A stretch of DNA of 64,000 nucleotides, from positions 131,089 through 195,088 of the forward strand of contig SVKX01000001.1 of NCBI GenBank assembly GCA_015068225.1, in the 5' to 3' direction. The position numbers and the translations under genes are program-made. Within the stretch, counting starts at the first letter, position 1; each line of letters opens with the position of its first letter. The notes under the pieces were generated by a model. The model ran no database searches, was not told the origin of the DNA, and worked only from the letters and a program-made list of their open reading frames with translations. Positions 20,313-30,152 of this stretch are shown piece after piece. The stretch is from Oscillospiraceae bacterium. GTDB taxonomy: Bacteria; Bacillota; Clostridia; Oscillospirales; Oscillospiraceae.

Positions 20313-20963
20313 ATGGACGCAGACAAACTGAAAAATCGAATAGGTGTCAATATCAGCTCATATCGCAAGCAGATCGGCTGGACACAGGCCGAATTGGCGG
20401 AAAAGCTGAATTACTCAGATAAAGCGGTTTCCAAATGGGAGCGGGGAGAATCCATTCCGGATGTGCTGATCCTTGCTAACCTTGCAGAGCAAATGGGGAT
20501 CACAGTCAATGATCTTTTGGCAGATCCCGACGCGCTGCCGGAGCAGACCGGCGCGGTGCAGCAGGTCATGGGCCTTGTGGTGGAAAAAACCCTTAAGCGC
20601 AAGGCAGACAAGAATATCATTCTGGGTCTGTCCTCAATTCTGGTGTGGTTTGTGGCACTTTTTGCCTATGTTTTGCTTTCTACTTTGGAGGTTTCAAAGA
20701 GCTGGCTGGCCTTTTTCTATGCGATTCCGGCAGATGCCATCGTGATGCTGAGCCTGCGCTCTGCGTGGCGGGATTTCCGGTGGAACCGGATACTGATCTC
20801 CACCATTATGTGGGGCAGTATCTTGAGTATATATATGACCGTTCTGGTCCTTTGCGGCTTTAACGCCTGGAAGATATTCCTGCTGGGCATCCCCGGTCAG
20901 GCGGCCATCCTTTTGTGGTTCCGGATGTTCCGGAAAGCACCCGGGGAGGAAAAAGATGGATAA
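20313..20963 (+). CDS. XRE-family HTH regulator with C-terminal TM segments
   Basis: SYRKQIGWTQAELAEKLNYSDKAVSKWERGESIPD. Confidence 0.9.
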   Translation: MDADKLKNRIGVNISSYRKQIGWTQAELAEKLNYSDKAVSKWERGESIPDVLILANLAEQMGITVNDLLADPDALPEQTGAVQQVMGLVVEKTLKRKADKNIILGLSSILVWFVALFAYVLLSTLEVSKSWLAFFYAIPADAIVMLSLRSAWRDFRWNRILISTIMWGSILSIYMTVLVLCGFNAWKIFLLGIPGQAAILLWFRMFRKAPGEEKDG

Positions 20964-21492
20964 ACAGACACTGCGGAAAATGATCCGGGAGAAAAAACGG
21001 GCGATGACCGAAGCACAGATCGAGGAGGCAAGCGCCCGTCTGGCCCAGCTGTTGTACAGCTCACCGCTGTACCGTCAGGCGACTACGATTTATGGGTATC
21101 TACCCTATAATCAGGAGGTGCGCACCGTGCCCATGCTGGAGCAGGCTCTGGCGGAGGGGAAGCGGGTGGCAGTGCCCAAGGTCTATGGCGATGAGATGCG
21201 GTTTCTTTACATAGACGATCTGTCCCGGGTGGAAAAGGGCTATGCCGGTATTCCAGAGCCCGTTGACGATGAGCCGGTAGCTAAGGATCCCACAGCGCTG
21301 GTGCTGATGCCGGGTCTTGCCTTTGACAAGGCAGGCCACAGGATCGGCTACGGCGGGGGATTTTATGATAAGTTCCTTTCTGCAGAGCCGGATCATCCCA
21401 CACTGGCGCTGTGCTACGGATTTCAAATGCTGGACGAGCTGCCCACAGAGGAGTTTGATATTCCCGTTGACTGCGTTTTGTGGGCAGATTAA
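20956..21492 (+). CDS. 5-formyltetrahydrofolate cyclo-ligase
   Basis: MIREKKRAM, LMPGLAFDKAGHRIGYGGGFYDKFL. Confidence 0.94.
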   Translation: MDKQTLRKMIREKKRAMTEAQIEEASARLAQLLYSSPLYRQATTIYGYLPYNQEVRTVPMLEQALAEGKRVAVPKVYGDEMRFLYIDDLSRVEKGYAGIPEPVDDEPVAKDPTALVLMPGLAFDKAGHRIGYGGGFYDKFLSAEPDHPTLALCYGFQMLDELPTEEFDIPVDCVLWAD

Positions 21493-21503
21493 GGAGATTA
21501 GAT

Positions 21504-22076
21504 ATGGAAATTGTTGCAATTTTGATTGTGGCGGCAGCAACCTTTGGCCTGTGCTTTCTGGTGGACAAGGGGTTTACCAAGGTATTCCGGGGAAAAGCGC
21601 AGCATTCCTCCGGGCTGACCGTGCGACTCAATAAAAAATACGGCGCTTTTGGCCTGATTCTGACTGCGCTGGGGATTTCGGCCATATTTTACGGCCTTTC
21701 GGAAGGCTGGGTCATGATCGCAGGCGGCAGCGTGGTCATTGCGCTGGGTGTGGGCCTGATCGTCTACTATATGACTTTTGGTGTGTTTTACGATCAGGAC
21801 AGCTTTATCCTGACCACTTTCGGCAAAAAAAGCACTACATACAAGTTTCGGGATATTCAGTGTCAGCAGCTTTATAACAGCTACGGGCAGACCGTTATTG
21901 AACTGCACATGAAAGATGGCAGAGCCTTTCAGCTCCAGTCCGGCATGACCGGTGTATATCCGTTTATGGACACAGCCTTTGCCGGCTGGTGCGCCCAAAA
22001 GGGAATCAGCCGGGAGGATTGCGATTTCCACGATCCGGATAACAGCTGCTGGTTTCCCAGAGTGGAGGAAGCCTGA
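21504..22076 (+). CDS. Membrane protein of unknown function (TM plus PH-like C-terminal region)
   Basis: N-terminal TM, further TM helices, ATG with RBS aggag. Confidence 0.6.
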   Translation: MEIVAILIVAAATFGLCFLVDKGFTKVFRGKAQHSSGLTVRLNKKYGAFGLILTALGISAIFYGLSEGWVMIAGGSVVIALGVGLIVYYMTFGVFYDQDSFILTTFGKKSTTYKFRDIQCQQLYNSYGQTVIELHMKDGRAFQLQSGMTGVYPFMDTAFAGWCAQKGISREDCDFHDPDNSCWFPRVEEA

Positions 22077-22687
22077 TGCATATTCCAAAGGGAAGCACCG
22101 CCGAGCTGGCGCTGGTCACCTTTGAGGAGGCGTTGCAGGCCGCCAATACGCCGTCAAAGGATTATGATATAGAAAAGTGGCTGTATGCCCCCAATTTCTA
22201 TTCGGAATACCGGTACATACTGGGTACAAGGGGAAAGAATCCCTTGATCTGCATCGGGATCAATCCCTCTACCGCTGAGCCGGACAATCTGGATAATACC
22301 CTCAAATCCGTAGAACGGATCGCCCACGGCAACGGGTTTGACAGCTTTATTATGTTTAATGTCTATGCCCAGCGGGCTACCGATCCGGATGCTATGGAAA
22401 AAACCTGCAATCTGATGCTTCACCAAGAGAATCTGAAGGCGTTTCGCCATGTACTGTCCCTTTCGGAGCATCCGGCAGTTTGGGCCGCATGGGGCGCTAT
22501 TATTGAAAAACGGGATTACCTTGCCGACTGTGTCCGGGATATGGTGGTGGCAGGGCAGAGTTACGGTGCCAGCTGGTACTGTGCCGGCGCGGTTACAAAA
22601 AAAGGCCATCCCCATCATCCGCTGTATCTGCGGAAGGATGAGAGAATCAAGCCCTTTGATGTGGAAAGCTATTTACAGACACGATAA
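22076..22687 (+). CDS. DUF1643 domain-containing protein
   Basis: GKNPLICIGINPSTAEPDNLDNTLKSVERIAHGNGFDSFIMFNVYAQRATDP. Confidence 0.9.
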   Translation: MHIPKGSTAELALVTFEEALQAANTPSKDYDIEKWLYAPNFYSEYRYILGTRGKNPLICIGINPSTAEPDNLDNTLKSVERIAHGNGFDSFIMFNVYAQRATDPDAMEKTCNLMLHQENLKAFRHVLSLSEHPAVWAAWGAIIEKRDYLADCVRDMVVAGQSYGASWYCAGAVTKKGHPHHPLYLRKDERIKPFDVESYLQTR

Positions 22688-22698
22688 CAGGAGAGATT

Positions 22699-23214
22699 AT
22701 GAAACTGCTGATTGCCTCAGACATTCACGGCAGCGCTTTCTGGTGCGAAAAACTGATGGATATTATGAAACAGGAAAAGCCGGATAAGCTGATTCTGCTG
22801 GGAGACCTTTTGTATCACGGGCCCCGCAATGACCTGCCGGAGGGGTATGCGCCCAAGCAGGTGATTTCCATGCTGAATGATCACGCGGATAAGATCCTGG
22901 CGGTTCGCGGAAATTGCGAAGCGGAGGTGGATCAGATGGTGCTGTCTTTCCCGTGCATGGCGGAGTATTTCCAGGTCCCTGTAGATGGAGTGCTGTTTTA
23001 TCTGACTCATGGACATCACAAAGGTCCGGACCGGTTGCCGTTCCTGCCGGAGGGGAGCGTATTTCTTTCCGGACATACCCATGTGAAAATGGATGAAGTG
23101 CGGCAGGGGATCCGCTGCCTGAATCCCGGCAGTGTGTCCATCCCGAAGGATGGCAGCCACAGCTGCCTGCTGTATGAAGATGGCGTGTTTTCTTTTTTGA
23201 AGCTGGAGGCGTAA
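22699..23214 (+). CDS. yfcE: YfcE-like metallophosphodiesterase
   Basis: ASDIHGS, LLGDLLYHGPRN, GNCEAEVDQ, THGHH, SGHTHV. Confidence 0.92.
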   Translation: MKLLIASDIHGSAFWCEKLMDIMKQEKPDKLILLGDLLYHGPRNDLPEGYAPKQVISMLNDHADKILAVRGNCEAEVDQMVLSFPCMAEYFQVPVDGVLFYLTHGHHKGPDRLPFLPEGSVFLSGHTHVKMDEVRQGIRCLNPGSVSIPKDGSHSCLLYEDGVFSFLKLEA

Positions 23215-23215
23215 T

Positions 23216-23392
23216 ATGGAGTGCAGCCAATGTGATACCTGCTGGTATTATGACTATGATGAAGAGTATGACGAATACTACTGTATGATGGATCTGGACG
23301 AGGATGAGGTTTACCGCTTCCTTGCATCCCGGCAAACCCGCTGCCCTTATTACCGCCAGGGAGATGACTATACACTGGCTAGAAAACAATAG
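23216..23392 (+). CDS. Small Cys-rich protein (58 aa; DUF6472-like)
   Basis: Not in ORF track: MECSQCDTCWYYDYDEEYDEYYCMMDLDEDEVYRFLASRQTRCPYYRQGDDYTLARKQ; starts just after yfcE. Confidence 0.75.
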   Translation: MECSQCDTCWYYDYDEEYDEYYCMMDLDEDEVYRFLASRQTRCPYYRQGDDYTLARKQ

Positions 23393-23395
23393 AGA

Positions 23396-23426
23396 AAACC
23401 GCCCTGTCGCTTGACAGGGCGGTTTG
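23396..23426. terminator. Rho-independent terminator
   Basis: aaaccgccctgtc-gctt-gacagggcggttt. Confidence 0.85.
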
Positions 23427-23442
23427 CGCATTTGTGAATGGA

Positions 23443-23817
23443 TCAGCCCTTAGCGAGCTTTTCCGCGATCAGAGCCTGAACAGCAGCCAGAGTCTCGGCA
23501 TCCATTTCGGGACGCTCCAGCAGGGCGGCCATAAGACCAATTGCCTCCGGCTTATGCCGATAGGAGAAAATTGTGTTTGCAAAGTACTCTTCGCGGGTCA
23601 TGGTGGGCAGGAAGGTACGACCAAAGGTCTTGCTGCGCTTGACGATGCCAGCCTCACGAATGGCACCTTTTTTCAGCAAACCGTTCAGCAGAATATGAAC
23701 AGAGCTATCCTTCCAGCTTTTTTCGTTGGAGCGCTCCAAGAAATCGCTACGGGAAAGTTCGCCGCCATCCTCCCAGAGAACATCCATAATTTCCATTTCA
23801 CTTTTTGTAAGTACCAT
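23443..23817 (-). CDS. BlaI/MecI/CopY family transcriptional repressor
   Basis: LTKSEMEIMDVLWEDGG..., winged-helix architecture. Confidence 0.88.
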   Translation of the reverse strand: MVLTKSEMEIMDVLWEDGGELSRSDFLERSNEKSWKDSSVHILLNGLLKKGAIREAGIVKRSKTFGRTFLPTMTREEYFANTIFSYRHKPEAIGLMAALLERPEMDAETLAAVQALIAEKLAKG

Positions 23818-24071
23818 TTTGGATACCCTCCATCACTTTTGCATCTTTGCGTAGTTTTTGTGGAAAAACCACTTTGTCTCCATTATATAATGCAAGTTTT
23901 GTTTTGTCAATTCCTATCATGCAAAAAAATGAATATTTTTTTGTGCCAGTACAGGCAAATTCGTTAAAAAAGAAGAGCAATTTTAACTTTTGAAATAGTA
24001 TTTTAAGGTAAATATTTCCTGTTTTAATTTTTTAGCAAAACAAAAAAAGTATTTACCCCGAAAACTTGCAA

Positions 24072-24105
24072 AAAAGCTGTCCCTCTGTCAAAAACAGAGG
24101 GACAG
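24072..24105. terminator. Bidirectional terminator hairpin
   Basis: gctgtccctctgt-caaaa-acagagggacagc, perfect stem. Confidence 0.8.
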
Positions 24106-24115
24106 CGTATAGATG

Positions 24116-25165
24116 TTACTTTGGCATAAGGGTTTCAATAAGGAATTGCCGGTTGATTTCTGTATCCGCAAGGACCACATCCAGTGGGCCCACATATGTC
24201 TCGGTATAAGAGCCCTCAATGGGGATTCGCTGGGTGGTCATGGAATTGCTGGCAAGAAGGGGAAACAGCTCCAGAGCATAGTTGGTGATCTGGGAATTGG
24301 TCATATCTGTGGTTACCATAGGCAGAAGCTCCCAGAGAAGAGCGTTCGCCTGCGCGGAGTTCATGCTTTTGCATTTTGCAAGAACTGCGGAAATGACCTT
24401 GCGCTGTCGTTCTGTCCGCTCGAAATCGTAGCCAATGGCCCGGATCCGGGAATAGGCCAGCGCCTGATCGCCATTAAGCCGGTTGATACCCGGTGTCAGT
24501 GACCACCCATCTGTATTCAGTTCGTCCCATTCCGTGGTCATCATATAGTCGACCTCTGCGGCTGTCAAATGGATATCTACACCGCCCAAAGTGTTGACGA
24601 CCTTTTTGAAACCGCTGAAATCCACCTCAACAGTGGCATCTACCTGAACGCCGAAATTTTCCTTCATGGTCTTCGACAGCAGGCTCATGCCGCCGTAGGC
24701 ATAGGCTGCGTTCATCTTATCTCCACCGTGGCCGGGGATGTTGACATACAAATCCCGCATAAAGGAGGTAAGGGTAATGGTCTTGTCTTGTTTGTTAAAA
24801 GTGCACAGGATCATGGCATCAGACCGGGTTCGATAATTCTCGTCTTCCCGCCGATCCTGTCCTACCAGCATGATATTTATGATCTGATCATGGGCAACGA
24901 TGATGTCCGGCTCGGGGGGAAGTGTCACACCGGAAGGGTCAATGGTAGGACCGGTGTAGCCGGAGGGCAGGGTGGGTTTTGTGTAGAAGTCTGAGGGCAG
25001 TGTAGCTTCGGATTCCACCGGCGGTCTGACAATCAGCCCAAGCATCTGCTCGATATAAGCCGTGGCGAAGATCATAACGATCAGAACCAGGGATAAAACG
25101 GAGCAAAGGCTGATCATGCCGATCCGTGCCCAGGGGAGGTTTTTGATCCAGTTGAGGTCTTTCAT
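24116..25165 (-). CDS. LytR-CpsA-Psr (LCP) family protein
   Basis: N-terminal TM, SDAMILCTFNKQDKTITLTSFMRDLYVNIPGHGGDKMNAAYAYGG, AYSRIRAIGYDFERTERQRKV. Confidence 0.93.
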   Translation of the reverse strand: MKDLNWIKNLPWARIGMISLCSVLSLVLIVMIFATAYIEQMLGLIVRPPVESEATLPSDFYTKPTLPSGYTGPTIDPSGVTLPPEPDIIVAHDQIINIMLVGQDRREDENYRTRSDAMILCTFNKQDKTITLTSFMRDLYVNIPGHGGDKMNAAYAYGGMSLLSKTMKENFGVQVDATVEVDFSGFKKVVNTLGGVDIHLTAAEVDYMMTTEWDELNTDGWSLTPGINRLNGDQALAYSRIRAIGYDFERTERQRKVISAVLAKCKSMNSAQANALLWELLPMVTTDMTNSQITNYALELFPLLASNSMTTQRIPIEGSYTETYVGPLDVVLADTEINRQFLIETLMPK

Positions 25166-25337
25166 ATAATAAATGCCTCCAATATAAGAGGATGAATTTT
25201 TGAGCATTTCCACTATTATAATCGGTATTTGGCGAAAAAGCTAGTCTTATTTTATATCCCCAAAGAAGTTAACAGAATATTTATATTATATCCAAAAAAC
25301 GGGTGATACATCTTAATGTATCACCCGAGAGGGAGTA

Positions 25338-26078
25338 TTATTCCTGAAAAGTTTCTCGCTGCTCCAACATAAGATAATCTGCCAGCCGGCGCACAAACGA
25401 AGCATTGGTGGGGCGGGGGATCAGGCCTGTATCATCCGAAACAAAGTACATTTGCCAAACCGAGTCGTTACGCCGTTTCCACGCTGAGTGGATCGCGCTG
25501 CGAATAGAACGCTCCACCTGCTCGCTGTTGGCGTGGCATCGAGCCGCCACAGCGGGATACAGCTCCTTTGTGACGGACTGGGAGACATCCTGCGCCATCA
25601 GCAAAACTGCCTCCCGCAGGTATCCGTACCCTCGAAGCTTTGTGGCAATACCCAGATGCAGCAGAACATTGGAAACCAGTGTTCTGGGCTCCGGGTGGGA
25701 AAACATGGGGATCTCTGCCCGCTGAGACATATCCGCGATCCTTGTGACCATGGCACTGATATCACAGGGCTTTATCATAATGTACGCCACATTCATCCGC
25801 GCAAGGCTTTCTGCTACATATGCGCTAAAGTAAAAACTTGTGGCAAGGACGATGGGACGGATGCCGCTTTGCGTGATCTTTTGCAGCAAGGATAGTCCGT
25901 CATAGCCGGGGATCATCAGGTCCAGAACCAGCACATCGGGAAGGTAGGTTTTGATGGTTTCCAGTGCCTCCCGCCCATCACCTGTGGTGCGAACATGATA
26001 AGTGCCCCGCAGCGCATCTGCCAGAGTCTCGCGGAAATCTTCAGAGGAATCTGCAATATATATCTTTTGCTTTTCCAT
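25338..26078 (-). CDS. Response regulator with divergent Spo0A-type C-terminal domain
   Basis: Receiver (VLDLMIPGYDG, IMIKPCD) plus Spo0A_C-like LHLGIATKLRGYGYLREAVLLM..VERSIRSAIHSAWKRR..RPTNASFVRRLADYL. Confidence 0.88.
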   Translation of the reverse strand: MEKQKIYIADSSEDFRETLADALRGTYHVRTTGDGREALETIKTYLPDVLVLDLMIPGYDGLSLLQKITQSGIRPIVLATSFYFSAYVAESLARMNVAYIMIKPCDISAMVTRIADMSQRAEIPMFSHPEPRTLVSNVLLHLGIATKLRGYGYLREAVLLMAQDVSQSVTKELYPAVAARCHANSEQVERSIRSAIHSAWKRRNDSVWQMYFVSDDTGLIPRPTNASFVRRLADYLMLEQRETFQE

Positions 26079-26246
26079 GAGCTGCCACCTTTGCAAAAAT
26101 TAGCTTATACAAAATATATCACACATAAAAGAAATTTGCAATTTATCAGGGGCAGATAAGTTTCACGGTTTATCGACAACATTTATATTTTTTTTATCTG
26201 TCAAACAGAAAAAATCAGCCTGCCCAAAAGGCAGGCTGAAGAAAAG

Positions 26247-27656
26247 TTATCCGTTATTTCCGTCACCGAAGAAGTAGTCCCACCAGTCCTGATAATCACC
26301 GTCGCTGGGCATATTGGTGCCACCGGTGGGGGTCTGTGTGCTGCTTTGGTTGCTGTGGGGTTTCTCTGCAAAGGTAATGCTCAGATCCACAATCTGCCGA
26401 CCCCGAAATACAGAGACGGTGGTGGTGTCGCCCACCTTAAAGCTGCGCATAGCCTGAGAAATATCGGTTACAGATTCGATGTCGTGCTCGCCAAGGGCGA
26501 TAATGATATCTCCCGCCCGGATGCCTGCGTTCTGGGCGCTGCTGCCGGGCTCCACGCTGACGACATATGCGCCGATGCCCATCCGGTTATCCACACTGAT
26601 GCCCATATACGGACTGGAAACATAACCGTTATTGATCAGCTCCTGGATCTTGTCCAGTACATCGTCCATGGGGATGGCAAAGCCAATGCTTTCAATGGAT
26701 GCGCCGGAGGAACTGGTTCCGGAGTATTTGGCCGTGGTGATGCCAATGACTTCGCCTTTCATATTGAACAGAGGACCGCCGGAATTGCCGGAATTGATTG
26801 CGGCATCTGTCTGCAGCATATTAAGGATAGAGCCATCGGTGGCAACAGACTGATCCTTTGCGCTGATATAACCCACAGTCAGTGTGGCGGTTTCCGAACC
26901 CAGAGGGTGACCGATAGCCACCACCTGATCGCCCACGATCAGATCGTCACTGCTGCCCAGGGACACATACTTCAGACCGGTAGCCTCTATCTTCAGAAGC
27001 GCCAGATCGTTGTTGCTGTCGGAGCCCATAACCTTTGCGGAATAAGTCTGGCCGGAATGGGTAGTTACAGAAACAGAGGTAGCGCCCTCGACCACATGGT
27101 GGTTAGAGAGGATATAGCCATCCTCAGAGATGATGAATCCGGAGCCGGAGGAAGTACCCTGATTGCCAATTGTGGAGGAGATTGCCACAACACTGTCGAC
27201 ACATTTGGCATATACCTGACCGGGAGTCATGCCGCTGTGGCTGGTATTGGTGCTGCCGGAGATGGAGTTTCCATTGCCGGTGTAGGAATTGTCATTTACC
27301 TGCTGCTGCAGATCCTCGATTTTGTCCTGCAGACTTCCCAGCAGCTCTTCTGCACGGTTGTATTTACCTTGCCAGTAGCTGTTAACGGAAAATGCGGTGA
27401 TTCCGCAGCCGGCAGCGATCAGTGCAACTGCCAGACCACAGGCAAGAATGCTTTTCCATACTTTGCCGGATTTTTTGGAAGGAGATTTGGGAGCCTCCGG
27501 CGGGATAAAGCTGTTTTCAAAGTATGGAGGCCGCTGCATAACATCCGGGGAATCCATAAATGGGGAAGCATTTTGCGGTGCTGCGTCAAACGGTGCAGAA
27601 GGCTGAGGGTTGAATTCAGGCTCCTGACCGGGAAAGTTGGTTTCGTAGTTTTCCAT
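26247..27656 (-). CDS. S1C-family (HtrA/DegP-like) trypsin-like serine protease with PDZ domain
   Basis: TM anchor, SNHHVVEG, SDSNNDLALLKI, NSGNSGGPLFN, PDZ region. Confidence 0.95.
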   Translation of the reverse strand: MENYETNFPGQEPEFNPQPSAPFDAAPQNASPFMDSPDVMQRPPYFENSFIPPEAPKSPSKKSGKVWKSILACGLAVALIAAGCGITAFSVNSYWQGKYNRAEELLGSLQDKIEDLQQQVNDNSYTGNGNSISGSTNTSHSGMTPGQVYAKCVDSVVAISSTIGNQGTSSGSGFIISEDGYILSNHHVVEGATSVSVTTHSGQTYSAKVMGSDSNNDLALLKIEATGLKYVSLGSSDDLIVGDQVVAIGHPLGSETATLTVGYISAKDQSVATDGSILNMLQTDAAINSGNSGGPLFNMKGEVIGITTAKYSGTSSSGASIESIGFAIPMDDVLDKIQELINNGYVSSPYMGISVDNRMGIGAYVVSVEPGSSAQNAGIRAGDIIIALGEHDIESVTDISQAMRSFKVGDTTTVSVFRGRQIVDLSITFAEKPHSNQSSTQTPTGGTNMPSDGDYQDWWDYFFGDGNNG

Positions 27657-27830
27657 GGTTTATCCTCCCTGTGGATGGTTTATGGTAACATCATAATAAT
27701 GGGATATGAAGAAAATATGTACGCAAGAGAAACGAATTTTTAATAAAAACTGAAATAATTTCAGGATTTTGCCCTGTTTCCATATTATCATATCGTTTTG
27801 AAACACATTCGTCAAGGATTAAAAAAGGAC

Positions 27831-27854
27831 CTGCGGCGGAATTCACCGCCGCAG
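27831..27854 (-). terminator. Hairpin downstream of DUF1540 gene
   Basis: ctgcggcgg-aattca-ccgccgcag. Confidence 0.6.
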
Positions 27855-27864
27855 ACGGAAGGTG

Positions 27865-28029
27865 TTATCTTTTGCGGAAGGACTTGCAGTCGGTGCACTG
27901 GTCCATAGCAGGGTTCTCTTCATGGGTACCCACCAGGATCCGGTCCAGAGAGCAGTAGTTGGCGTTATCGCAGTGATAAGCGCAGGACTGGACGGTGCAC
28001 TCAATGCACTTGTTGGCATTCTCGTTCAT
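27865..28029 (-). CDS. DUF1540 domain-containing Cys-rich protein (54 aa)
   Basis: Not in ORF track: MNENANKCIECTVQSCAYHCDNANYCSLDRILVGTHEENPAMDQCTDCKSFRKR. Confidence 0.9.
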   Translation of the reverse strand: MNENANKCIECTVQSCAYHCDNANYCSLDRILVGTHEENPAMDQCTDCKSFRKR

Positions 28030-28244
28030 TTCAGTTACCTCCTTTTTTTGAGATCACAGTTAGTATACACCCCGAAAACAGGATGAAACATGGAAAAGTT
28101 TTACAGCGTCGGGACGTATTTTATATGGATAAATTGATATCGTTTTTCCCCTGCACGGATTGACTTTTTTGCGCCATGAATGTATAATATTTGCGGAAAT
28201 TCACGAAGGCGGTCCAACGCCTTCCAAAAGAAAGGAAATTTGCC

Positions 28245-28937
28245 ATGATTTATAGTAGCGAAGTACAACATATGTGCTCCGTGGCCAAGGGCGCCTATCA
28301 CGGCCCCGCTCCCATTCCTGAAGAGGGCAAGTGGGTTCAGGTCAAGGAAATTAAGGATGTCAGCGGTTTTACCCACGGCATCGGCTGGTGTGCTCCTCAG
28401 CAGGGCTGCTGCAAGCTGACCCTGAACGTGAAGGAAGGCATCATTGAAGAGGCTCTGGTGGAGACTCTGGGCTGCTCCGGCATGACCCACTCTGCCGCTA
28501 TGGCTTCCGAGATCCTCATCGGTAAAACCCTGCTGGAGGCGTTGAACACCGACCTGGTGTGTGACGCCATCAATACCGCCATGCGTGAGCTGTTCCTGCA
28601 GATCGTTTATGGCCGCAGCCAGTCTGCCTTCTCCGAGGATGGCCTGGCCGTGGGCGCTTCTCTGGAGGATCTGGGCAAGGGCCTGCGCTCTCAGGTAGGT
28701 ACCATGTTCGCCACCAAGGTCAAGGGTCCCCGTTACCTGGAGATGGCTGAGGGCTATGTCACCCGCATCGCTCTGGACGAGGAGAACCTGATTACCGGTT
28801 ACGAGTTCATCAATCTGGGCAAGATGATGGACTTCATCAAGAAGGGCGACGATGCAAATGAGGCGCTGAAGAAGGCTAAGGGCTCCTACGGCCGCTTTGC
28901 CGATGCCGCCAAGTACATCGACCCCCGCCACGAATAA
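28245..28937 (+). CDS. Iron-sulfur cluster assembly scaffold-like protein (partner of GGGtGRT protein)
   Basis: GWCAPQQGCCKLTLNVKEGIIEEALVETLGCSGMTHSAAMASEILIGKTLLEAL resembles NifU-N/IscU-type folds; adjacent to GGGtGRT gene. Confidence 0.75.
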   Translation: MIYSSEVQHMCSVAKGAYHGPAPIPEEGKWVQVKEIKDVSGFTHGIGWCAPQQGCCKLTLNVKEGIIEEALVETLGCSGMTHSAAMASEILIGKTLLEALNTDLVCDAINTAMRELFLQIVYGRSQSAFSEDGLAVGASLEDLGKGLRSQVGTMFATKVKGPRYLEMAEGYVTRIALDEENLITGYEFINLGKMMDFIKKGDDANEALKKAKGSYGRFADAAKYIDPRHE

Positions 28938-28952
28938 GAGGAGGACGCTACA

Positions 28953-29951
28953 ATGGCTTTGTTTGAAGGTTACGAGAGAAAAATCGACAAGATCAATGGC
29001 GTCCTGGCCCAGTACGGCCTGGAGTCCGTTGAGGCTTGCCGCGAGCTGTGCAAGGCTGCCGGCTTTGATCCCTATGAGATCGTTAAGGGCATTCAGCCCA
29101 TCGCTTTTGAGGATGCTGCATGGGCATACTGTGTTGGCGCTGCCATCGCTATGAAGAAGGGCGTCAAGTCCGCCGCTGAGGCTGCTGAGGCCATCGGCAT
29201 CGGCCTGCAGGCTTTCTGCATCCCCGGCTCCGTTGCTGAGGACCGTAAGGTCGGTATCGGCCACGGCAATCTGGGCGCTATGCTGCTGCGGGACGAGACC
29301 AAGTGCTTCGCTTTCCTGGCTGGCCACGAGTCCTTCGCCGCTGCAGAAGGTGCTATCGGTATCGCCCGCTCCGCCAATAAGGCCCGTAAGGAGCCCTTGC
29401 GGGTTATCCTGAACGGTCTGGGCAAGGATGCTGCACAGATCATTTCCCGGATCAACGGCTTCACCTATGTGAAGACTCAGTTTGACTACTACACCGGCGA
29501 GCTGAAGATCGTCGAGCGCATTCCCTACTCCAAGGGCGAGCGCGCTGCTGTTAACTGCTACGGCTGTGACGATGTACGTGAGGGCGTTGCTGTCATGCGT
29601 TACGAGGGTGTTGACGTTTCCATCACCGGCAACTCCACCAACCCCACCCGCTTCCAGCATCCCGTTGCCGGCACCTATAAGAAGGAGTGCATGGAGCAGG
29701 GCAGAAAGTACTTCTCCGTTGCTTCCGGCGGCGGCACCGGCCGTACCCTGCACCCCGATAACATGGCTGCAGGTCCTGCTTCCTACGGCATGACCGATAC
29801 CATGGGCCGTATGCACGGCGATGCCCAGTTCGCTGGTTCTTCCTCCGTCCCCGCCCACGTGGAAATGATGGGCTTCCTGGGCGCAGGTAACAACCCCATG
29901 GTCGGTATGACCGTTTCCGTGGCTGTTGCTGTTGAGGAGTCCATGAAGTAA
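28953..29951 (+). CDS. GGGtGRT family protein (function unknown)
   Basis: Contains SGGGTGRTLHPDNMAAGPASYGMTDTMGRMHGDAQFAGSS, the eponymous motif. Confidence 0.93.
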   Translation: MALFEGYERKIDKINGVLAQYGLESVEACRELCKAAGFDPYEIVKGIQPIAFEDAAWAYCVGAAIAMKKGVKSAAEAAEAIGIGLQAFCIPGSVAEDRKVGIGHGNLGAMLLRDETKCFAFLAGHESFAAAEGAIGIARSANKARKEPLRVILNGLGKDAAQIISRINGFTYVKTQFDYYTGELKIVERIPYSKGERAAVNCYGCDDVREGVAVMRYEGVDVSITGNSTNPTRFQHPVAGTYKKECMEQGRKYFSVASGGGTGRTLHPDNMAAGPASYGMTDTMGRMHGDAQFAGSSSVPAHVEMMGFLGAGNNPMVGMTVSVAVAVEESMK

Positions 29952-30152
29952 GAGGGTAAAACCCATACTTTTGAATTTAAAAAGTTCAAACCCCAATTTT
30001 CCCCAAAATAAAACCAAGGAAGCACATCCTTTCTGAATGATCAGATTCGATGTGCTTCCTGCTTTGCATTTGAAGGAGGATTTCAATAGTTGCTCTTGAA
30101 ATCATGGCATAAAGGCACTATAATGAATGCAAAGAAGGAAAGGAGTGCGACG

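Noticed and set aside
28101-30086. 661-aa minus-strand ORF opposite the Fe-S-scaffold/GGGtGRT genes
   Set aside because: Fully antisense to two well-supported genes; long open antisense frame is explained by strongly biased codon usage; no family resemblance
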